Source: Pseudomonadota bacterium
GTDB taxonomy: Bacteria > Pseudomonadota > Alphaproteobacteria > Rhizobiales > Rhizobiaceae
Assembly: GCA_023457435.1 (NCBI GenBank)
Contig: JAEWLS010000033.1
Coordinates: 1-28,478 of the forward strand
Length of the DNA: 28,478 nucleotides
Direction: 5' to 3'
Made by a program: the position numbers and the translations under genes. The notes under the pieces were generated by a model. The model worked only from the letters and a program-made list of their open reading frames with translations, was not told the DNA's origin and did not search any database. This document shows positions 23,781 through 28,478 of this stretch, one piece after another (position 1 is the stretch's first letter; each line of letters begins with the position of its first letter).

Positions 23781-24800
23781 TCAGGCTCCTTTTTCGTACT
23801 TCGTTACGGTCTGCTCGATGGCGCCGAAGATCGAGTGGCCCCTGCGGTCCTTCATCTCGATCCGCACGGTGTCGCCGAAGCGCATGAACGGGGTCCTGGG
23901 AGCACCATCGTCTAGTGTCTCGATCGTGCGTATCTCGGCGATGCACGAATAGCCGACGCCGCCGTCCGCGACAGGCTTGCCCGGACCGCCGTCGAGCTTG
24001 TTGGAGACCGTACCGGAGCCGATGATCGTGCCGGCACAGAGCGGACGCGTCTTCGCCGCATGTGCAACCAGCGTGGGGAAATCGAAGGTCATGTCGGTGC
24101 CGGCATCGGCGCGGCCGAACGGCTTCCCGTTGAGGTCGACGAGCAGCGGCAGATGCACCTTTCCGTCGACCCAGGCATCTCCAAGCTCGTCCGGCGTCAC
24201 GGCGACGGGCGAAAATGCGCTGGACGGCTTCGACTGGAAGAAGCCGAAGCCCTTGGCAAGCTCCGCAGGTATCAGCCCGCGCAGCGACACGTCATTGACG
24301 ATCATCACCAGACGGATTGCCGCCGCGGCCTCGTCCCGGCTGGCGCCCATCGCGACGTCGTCGACGATGACCGCGACCTCGCCCTCCATATCGATGCCCC
24401 ACGCCTCGTCCGCCATGACGATGGGGTCTCGCGGCGCGAGGAAGGAGTCAGACCCGCCCTGATACATCAGCGGGTCGGTCCAGAAGGTCTGCGGCATCTC
24501 GGCACCGCGTGCCTTGCGCACCAGTTCGACGTGGTTGACGTAGGCGGAGCCGTCCGCCCACTGGTAGGCGCGCGGCAGGGGCGACAGTGCGTCATGTTCG
24601 TGAAAGCGCTCGGATGGCACCGCGCCGTGCTCCAGGCTCTCGGCGAGCGCCTCGAGGTGCGGCGCAATGCGCTTCCAGTCGTCCAGCGCCGCCTGCAGGT
24701 TCGGCACGAGGTAGGACGCATCGGTGCAGCGCGTCAGATCGCGCGTGACGATGACCAGCCGGCCGTCGCGGCGGCCGTTCCTAAGGGTTGCGAGTTTCAA
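23781..24800 (-). CDS. Fumarylacetoacetate hydrolase family protein
   Basis: A 339-residue FAH-family enzyme. Metal ligands of the family are visible as E139-G-E141 (DMEGEVAVIVDD) and D170 (VMIVNDVSLRGLIP). The FGFFQSKPSSAFSPVAVTPDELG and AGTIIGSGTVSN segments complete the core. It should cleave the C-C bond of fumarylacetoacetate, or an analogue such as fumarylpyruvate, to fumarate plus a keto acid. Its place next to hmgA favours fumarylacetoacetate. It is shorter than the ~430-residue HmgB/FAH of animals and pseudomonads, but this short form is common in alphaproteobacteria. The start is TTG at 24800, supported by GGAGGA 5 bases upstream. Confidence 0.88.
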   Translation of the reverse strand: MKLATLRNGRRDGRLVIVTRDLTRCTDASYLVPNLQAALDDWKRIAPHLEALAESLEHGAVPSERFHEHDALSPLPRAYQWADGSAYVNHVELVRKARGAEMPQTFWTDPLMYQGGSDSFLAPRDPIVMADEAWGIDMEGEVAVIVDDVAMGASRDEAAAAIRLVMIVNDVSLRGLIPAELAKGFGFFQSKPSSAFSPVAVTPDELGDAWVDGKVHLPLLVDLNGKPFGRADAGTDMTFDFPTLVAHAAKTRPLCAGTIIGSGTVSNKLDGGPGKPVADGGVGYSCIAEIRTIETLDDGAPRTPFMRFGDTVRIEMKDRRGHSIFGAIEQTVTKYEKGA

Positions 24801-24856
24801 ATCCGTCCTCCCGTGCGCGATGTCACGCCGGTTGCCACACTAGAGCCGCCAGGCCG

Positions 24857-26170
24857 CTAGCTCCAGTCGCCTTCCTTCGAGCCGTCGAAGCGCTTCTTAA
24901 GCCCGTTCCAGCAGTCGATATAGTCGTCCTGCAGGGTCTCGGTCTGGGAGGCATACTCCGTCAGCAGCTGCGGGAAGCGGGTCTCGAACATGAAGGCCAT
25001 GGTCTCCTCCAGCTTCACGGGCTTGAGCTCGGCCTTCGTCGCCTTGTCGAAGCCGAACGCATCCGGACCGTGCGCCAGCATCATGTTGTGCAGGCTCATG
25101 CCACCGGGCACGAAACCCTTCTCCTTGGCGTCGTACTGGCCTTTGATGAGCCCCATGAACTCGCTCATGATGTTGCGGTGATACCAGGGCGGGCGGAACG
25201 TGTTTTCCGCCACAAGCCAGCGCGGCGGGAAGATCACGAAGTCGACATTCGCGGTGCCCTCCTCGCCTGAAGGAGCTGTCAGCACCGTGAAGATCGACGG
25301 ATCGGGATGGTCGAAAAGGATCGCGCCGACCGGCGAGAATGTCGCGAGGTCGTATTTGTAGGGCGCGTAGTTGCCGTGCCAGGCGACGACGTCCAGCGGC
25401 GATGCGGCGATGCCGGTCTCGAAGAAGCGGCCACACCATTTGACCAGCAGCCGGCAGGGCTTCTCCTTGTCCTCGTACCAGGCAACCGGCGTCCTAAAGT
25501 CGCGCGGATTGGCGAGACAGTTGGCGCCGATCGGCCCGCGATCGGGCATCGTGAACTTGGCGCCGTAATTCTCGCAGATGTAGCCGCGCGCCGGACCATC
25601 CATCAGCTCGACCTTGAAGGTCATGCCGCGCGGAATGACGCAGATCTCGCCGGGCTGCACTTCCATGACGCCCATTTCGGTGAGGAAGCGCACGCCGCCC
25701 TGCTGCGGCACGACCAGCATCTCGCCGTCGGCGTTGAAGAAGTGATCGTCGATCATGTCGACATTGGCGACGTAGACGTGCGCGGCCATACCCGACTGAC
25801 CCTTGGCGTCGCCGGCAGTCGTCATCGTCCGGATGCCGGAAATGAAGTCCGTCTCGATGTTCGGCATCGGCGTCGGGTCCCAGCGCAGCTGCCCTATCGG
25901 CAGATCGCTCTCCCGGTCAGCCGGCGCGGTCAGCCACAGGGGGTACTCGGTCCTCCGGAAACGGCCGTGATGCTTGACGCTCGGGCGTATGCGGTAGAGC
26001 CACGAGCGCTCGTTGGTTCCGCGCGGCGCGGTGAAGGGCGAACCTGAAAGCTGCTCCGCATAGAGCCCGTAGGCCGGGCGCTGCGGCGAATTCATCCCCT
26101 GCGGCAGCGCTCCCGGCAGTGACTCGGTCTCGAAGTCGTTGCCAAAGCCTGGCATGTATTGGAAGCCCAT
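24857..26170 (-). CDS. hmgA: Homogentisate 1,2-dioxygenase
   Basis: A 437-residue ring-cleaving dioxygenase that converts homogentisate to maleylacetoacetate. The N terminus YMPGFGNDFETESLPGALP and the C-terminal block are textbook HmgA. By spacing against human HGD, the iron ligands are H331 and E337 (HRNIMSE) and H367 (AHGPD), with the active-site base H288 (WHGNYAPYKYD). ATG 26170 follows GGAGG by 6 bases; an upstream ATG overlaps that ribosome site and is rejected. It is the first gene of the minus-strand catabolic block and is divergent from a MarR gene. No maleylacetoacetate isomerase or 4-hydroxyphenylpyruvate dioxygenase is in the window. Confidence 0.97.
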   Translation of the reverse strand: MGFQYMPGFGNDFETESLPGALPQGMNSPQRPAYGLYAEQLSGSPFTAPRGTNERSWLYRIRPSVKHHGRFRRTEYPLWLTAPADRESDLPIGQLRWDPTPMPNIETDFISGIRTMTTAGDAKGQSGMAAHVYVANVDMIDDHFFNADGEMLVVPQQGGVRFLTEMGVMEVQPGEICVIPRGMTFKVELMDGPARGYICENYGAKFTMPDRGPIGANCLANPRDFRTPVAWYEDKEKPCRLLVKWCGRFFETGIAASPLDVVAWHGNYAPYKYDLATFSPVGAILFDHPDPSIFTVLTAPSGEEGTANVDFVIFPPRWLVAENTFRPPWYHRNIMSEFMGLIKGQYDAKEKGFVPGGMSLHNMMLAHGPDAFGFDKATKAELKPVKLEETMAFMFETRFPQLLTEYASQTETLQDDYIDCWNGLKKRFDGSKEGDWS

Positions 26171-26209
26171 GCGATCCTCCATCGATCGACTGGTCGCGCC
26201 AGCGAAATT

Positions 26210-26225
26210 GGTTGCGTCCGTAACC
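26210..26225. promoter_or_regulatory. Imperfect palindrome between hmgA and marR, candidate operator
   Basis: GGTTGCGTCCGTAACC has outer arms GGTT/AACC and inner CG/CG pairing with two mismatched pairs. A second GTAACC occurs at 26235-26240, 15 bases on. It lies in the 79-base gap between divergent hmgA and marR starts, where the MarR protein would be expected to bind. Binding is inferred. Confidence 0.4.
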
Positions 26226-26249
26226 GTCTATTTTGTAACCATCAAGCCG

Positions 26250-26705
26250 ATGGCTCACGACATCCTCGATCTCGAGCGGTTTCTCCCCTATCGGCTCAAC
26301 CGTCTAGCGGATGCGGTCAGCCGGGATTTCTCCCGCATCTACAAGGAGAAGTTCGGCCTGACCCGCCCGGAGTGGCGCGTGCTGGCCGCGCTCGGTGAAA
26401 TCGGCACCATGACTGCGACGGAAGTCGGGCGGCACTCGGCGCAACACAAGACCAAGGTCTCGCGGGCGGTGGCGTCGCTGGAAGAGCGCCGCTGGCTCAT
26501 GCGTGCGGAAGACGAGCACGACAGGCGTGTGGAACGCCTGTCGCTCACGAAAGCCGGGCAGGACGCGTATCGCGAGCTGGTGCCGCTGGCCAAGGACTTC
26601 GACCGTCGGCTGTGGGAGGGTATAAGCGCTGCCCGGGAGGCTGAGTTCGAATACGTGCTTTCTCGCCTGGAAGGTGCAGTCCTGCGGGGTGCCGCAGGCG
26701 CCTAG
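26250..26705 (+). CDS. MarR-family regulator divergent from hmgA
   Basis: A 151-residue winged-helix regulator. The helix ERFLPYRLNRLADAVSRDFSRIYKEKFG forms the dimer arm. The recognition region is about residues 50-85 (TATEVGRHSAQHKTKVSRAVASLEERRWL), and the wing is EDEHDRRVERLSLTKAGQDAY. ATG 26250 is preferred by family alignment; the frame is open back to 26139, overlapping hmgA, and no clear ribosome site is seen. Divergence from hmgA with a palindrome between them suggests that it controls the aromatic catabolic block, probably as a ligand-released repressor. Its TAG is nested with the stop of the convergent HPP gene in a CTAG. Confidence 0.9.
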   Translation: MAHDILDLERFLPYRLNRLADAVSRDFSRIYKEKFGLTRPEWRVLAALGEIGTMTATEVGRHSAQHKTKVSRAVASLEERRWLMRAEDEHDRRVERLSLTKAGQDAYRELVPLAKDFDRRLWEGISAAREAEFEYVLSRLEGAVLRGAAGA

Positions 26706-27238
26706 ACGACGGGATTCTTGGCAGGTGATGCCGCTTCCGTGACCCTCTTCGGATACTCCCGCTGCGGCGGGATGGCGTGGGTCACGAGTGCGAGCGAGAT
26801 CAGGATCACGCACCCGACCAGGGTTACGCCGAACAGCTCCATCCCGTGAATGTCCTGACCGAACGCCATGATCGGCATGGCGCCCGCCGGCGGATGGGTG
26901 ACGCGCAGACCGCGCATCAGGAAGACGGTGACGCCGACGGCCACGGCAGCGGCCAGCCACCAGCCGGGAAAGACCATGAACGCCGCTTCGCAGACGATCG
27001 TGCCGATCAGATAGCCGATCATGACGTTCATCGGCTGCGCCAACGGGCTGGACGGCTGGCCGAAAAGCAGAACGACCGTCGCGCCCAGCGGCGCAAGCAG
27101 CAGCGGCAGTCCTGTCACCGTGGCGAGCCACCCAACCGCGCAGATGCCGACAACCGCGCCGATGCCCGCCTTCAGGTTCGACAGCTGGTCGACCGACGGT
27201 TCGTGGCGCGCGAGAAGGCTGCGGAGCAATTCGGTCAT
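26702..27238 (-). CDS. HPP-family integral membrane protein
   Basis: A 178-residue membrane protein with four or five hydrophobic spans (AGIGAVVGICAVGWLATVTG, LLLAPLGATVVLLFG, WWLAAAVAVGVTVFLM, ELFGVTLVGCVILISLALV). The signature VTHPPAGAMPIMA contains the His-Pro-Pro that names the family; APLGATVVLLFG and NVMIGYLIG are also typical. Some HPP proteins have been linked to nitrite transport in chloroplasts and cyanobacteria; no CBS domain or nitrogen gene is present here, so the substrate is unknown. ATG 27238 starts at the conserved MTELLRSLLARHEP; an in-frame ATG at 27283 is an alternative. Neither has a good ribosome site. Confidence 0.88.
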   Translation of the reverse strand: MTELLRSLLARHEPSVDQLSNLKAGIGAVVGICAVGWLATVTGLPLLLAPLGATVVLLFGQPSSPLAQPMNVMIGYLIGTIVCEAAFMVFPGWWLAAAVAVGVTVFLMRGLRVTHPPAGAMPIMAFGQDIHGMELFGVTLVGCVILISLALVTHAIPPQREYPKRVTEAASPAKNPVV

Positions 27239-27342
27239 GTGGTGGCAGGAGACGTGAACAGCGACTGGCGCGATGTGCGGCATATGCTGCCGTCGCGCAA
27301 GGCAGTCTGCTGCACGAATGGGCAGTTCGCTGGAAAACTATG

Positions 27343-28377
27343 CTACCAGTCCAGCACGACCTTCCCGGAATTGCCGCTCTTCATCGCCTCGAAGCCCTCG
27401 ACATAGTCGTCGACGCCGAGCCTGTGCGTAATCAGGCCGGAGACGTCGAGCGGGCCCTGCACCAGCGCGATCATCTTGTACCAGGTCTCGAACATCTCGC
27501 GGCCGTAGATGCCCTTGAGATGCAGCATCTTGAAGATCACCTTGTTCCAATCGATGGAGAACCCGGTCGGCGCGATGCCAAGAATTGCGATTTTCCCGCC
27601 ATTGTTCATCGCGTCGATCATGTCGCGGAAGGCGTTCGCGTTGCCGGACATCTCGAGGCCGACGTCAAAGCCCTCCTTCATGCCTTCCTGGGCCATGACG
27701 TCGGACAAGTTCTCGTTGGCTGCGTCGACCACGTGGTGGATGCCGAGCTTCCTGGCCAGTGCCAGGCGCGTCGGGTTCACGTCGGTGATCACCACCTTGC
27801 GCGCGCCTACCGCCTGGGCCACCAGCGCGCCCATGATGCCGATCGGCCCGGCGCCGGTCACCAGCACGTCCTCGCCGACGAGATCGAACGACAAAGCCGT
27901 GTGCACGGCGTTGCCGAGCGGGTCGAAGATCGCGGCGACCTCGTCGGGAATGTCATCCGGGATCGGCACCACATTGTGCGCAGGGATCGCCAGATATTCG
28001 CCGAAGGCGCCCGGCCGGTTGACGCCAACGCCCAGCGTATTGCGACAGAGGTGCCCCCGCCCTGCCCGGCAGTTGCGACACTGGCCGCATACGATGTGGC
28101 CCTCGCCCGAGACGCGCTGACCGACGCTATAGCCCCTCACCGCCGAGCCGAAGTCGGCGACGGTGCCGACAAACTCGTGGCCGGTCACCATCGGCACGGG
28201 CACCGTCTTCTGCGCCCACTCGTCCCATTTGTAGATGTGCACGTCAGTGCCGCAGATCGCGGTCTTCTTCACCTTGATCAGCACGTCGTTCGGCCCGATC
28301 TCGGGGATCGGCACGCTCTCCATCCAGATGCCGGGCTCGGCCCTCGCCTTTACCAGCGCGCGCATCATGTTGGACAT
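27343..28377 (-). CDS. tdh: L-threonine 3-dehydrogenase
   Basis: A 344-residue zinc-dependent medium-chain dehydrogenase that oxidises L-threonine to 2-amino-3-oxobutyrate with NAD. Catalytic zinc ligands are C42 (ICGTDVHIYKWDEWAQ) and H67-E68 (GHEFVG). Structural zinc cysteines are C97, C100, C103 and C111. The NAD loop GAGPIG is at 175-180. The KWDEWAQKT segment and the ending SGKVVLDW are diagnostic of Tdh rather than other alcohol dehydrogenases. Length matches the family. AGGAGG lies 7 bases before the ATG. The usual partner kbl is not seen within the window; it may lie upstream beyond the right edge or elsewhere. Confidence 0.96.
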   Translation of the reverse strand: MSNMMRALVKARAEPGIWMESVPIPEIGPNDVLIKVKKTAICGTDVHIYKWDEWAQKTVPVPMVTGHEFVGTVADFGSAVRGYSVGQRVSGEGHIVCGQCRNCRAGRGHLCRNTLGVGVNRPGAFGEYLAIPAHNVVPIPDDIPDEVAAIFDPLGNAVHTALSFDLVGEDVLVTGAGPIGIMGALVAQAVGARKVVITDVNPTRLALARKLGIHHVVDAANENLSDVMAQEGMKEGFDVGLEMSGNANAFRDMIDAMNNGGKIAILGIAPTGFSIDWNKVIFKMLHLKGIYGREMFETWYKMIALVQGPLDVSGLITHRLGVDDYVEGFEAMKSGNSGKVVLDW

Positions 28378-28403
28378 TTGTAATCCTCCTCAGCGCCCCC
28401 TCC

Positions 28404-28444
28404 ACCACCTGCGGTGGTCCCCCTCCCCCGCTTCGCAGGGGAGG
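28404..28444. repeat. Two tandem GC-rich hairpins (REP-like intergenic element)
   Basis: The first hairpin is ACCACC-TGC-GGTGGT (28404-28418). The second has arms CCTCCCC (28422-28428) and GGGGAGG (28438-28444), with an inner GC-TTC-GC stem-loop. They lie 27 bases upstream of the tdh start, between tdh and whatever lies to the right. The pattern resembles dispersed palindromic elements of alphaproteobacterial genomes; copy number cannot be judged from one window. Confidence 0.5.
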
Positions 28445-28478
28445 ATCCTATTCCGCGATCCGGGGACGGCCGGAGGCG

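Noticed and set aside
27280..27287. 8-bp palindrome GCATATGC upstream of the HPP gene
   Set aside because: It is short, one in-frame candidate start codon lies inside it, and palindromes of this size are common by chance.

Overview
This window is a dense, high-GC stretch with 30 protein-coding genes, the first cut by the window edge. No rRNA, tRNA, CRISPR array, insertion sequence or phage gene was seen. Gene content (propionyl-CoA carboxylase with methylmalonyl-CoA mutase, ModABC, a TRAP transporter, HPP-family protein, DUF2783 and several catabolic acyl-CoA and aromatic genes) suggests the chromosome of an alphaproteobacterium, most likely Hyphomicrobiales (Rhizobiales). That placement is inferred from gene content and protein style; no marker gene is present.

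Layout. (1) 1-4420, plus strand: end of pccB, then pccA and methylmalonyl-CoA mutase, which together turn propionyl-CoA into succinyl-CoA. (2) 4417-5813, minus strand: a MoaD/ThiS-like ubiquitin-fold protein with a C-terminal Gly-Gly and a BNR/Asp-box beta-propeller, divergent from a MarR regulator (5959-6372). A perfect 12-bp palindrome lies between them. (3) 6356-9297, minus strand: modA-modB-modC plus a short ModE-like DNA-binding protein, with a clear Mo-box laid over the modA promoter. (4) 9455-16509, plus strand: a PcaD-like hydrolase, a fused enoyl-CoA hydratase/3-hydroxyacyl-CoA dehydrogenase, a thiolase and a large/small acyl-CoA dehydrogenase pair. This is the gene set of a pim-type dicarboxylyl-CoA beta-oxidation operon. 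A TIGR01244 sulfurtransferase-like protein and a coupled small protein follow. (5) 16734-17405: a lone secreted outer-membrane beta-barrel protein.

(6) 17415-26170, minus strand, is the most interesting block. Read in transcription order it holds hmgA (homogentisate dioxygenase), a fumarylacetoacetate-hydrolase-family protein, an MBL-fold protein with a degenerate metal site, a 99-residue membrane protein, an MhpA-like flavin monooxygenase, a DUF2783 protein, a second PhzS-like flavin monooxygenase, and TRAP permeases DctQ and DctM. Most junctions are short gaps or overlaps. A MarR regulator (26250-26705) is divergent from hmgA. The block looks like an uptake, hydroxylation and ring-cleavage route for an aromatic acid that enters through homogentisate or an analogue. 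Its substrate and the jobs of the MBL, DUF2783 and membrane proteins are not evident from sequence.

(7) 26702-28478: an HPP-family membrane protein and L-threonine 3-dehydrogenase on the minus strand, then a pair of GC-rich hairpins at the right edge. No gene-free gap exceeds 300 bases; the longest, about 224 bases at 16510-16733, shows nothing definite.
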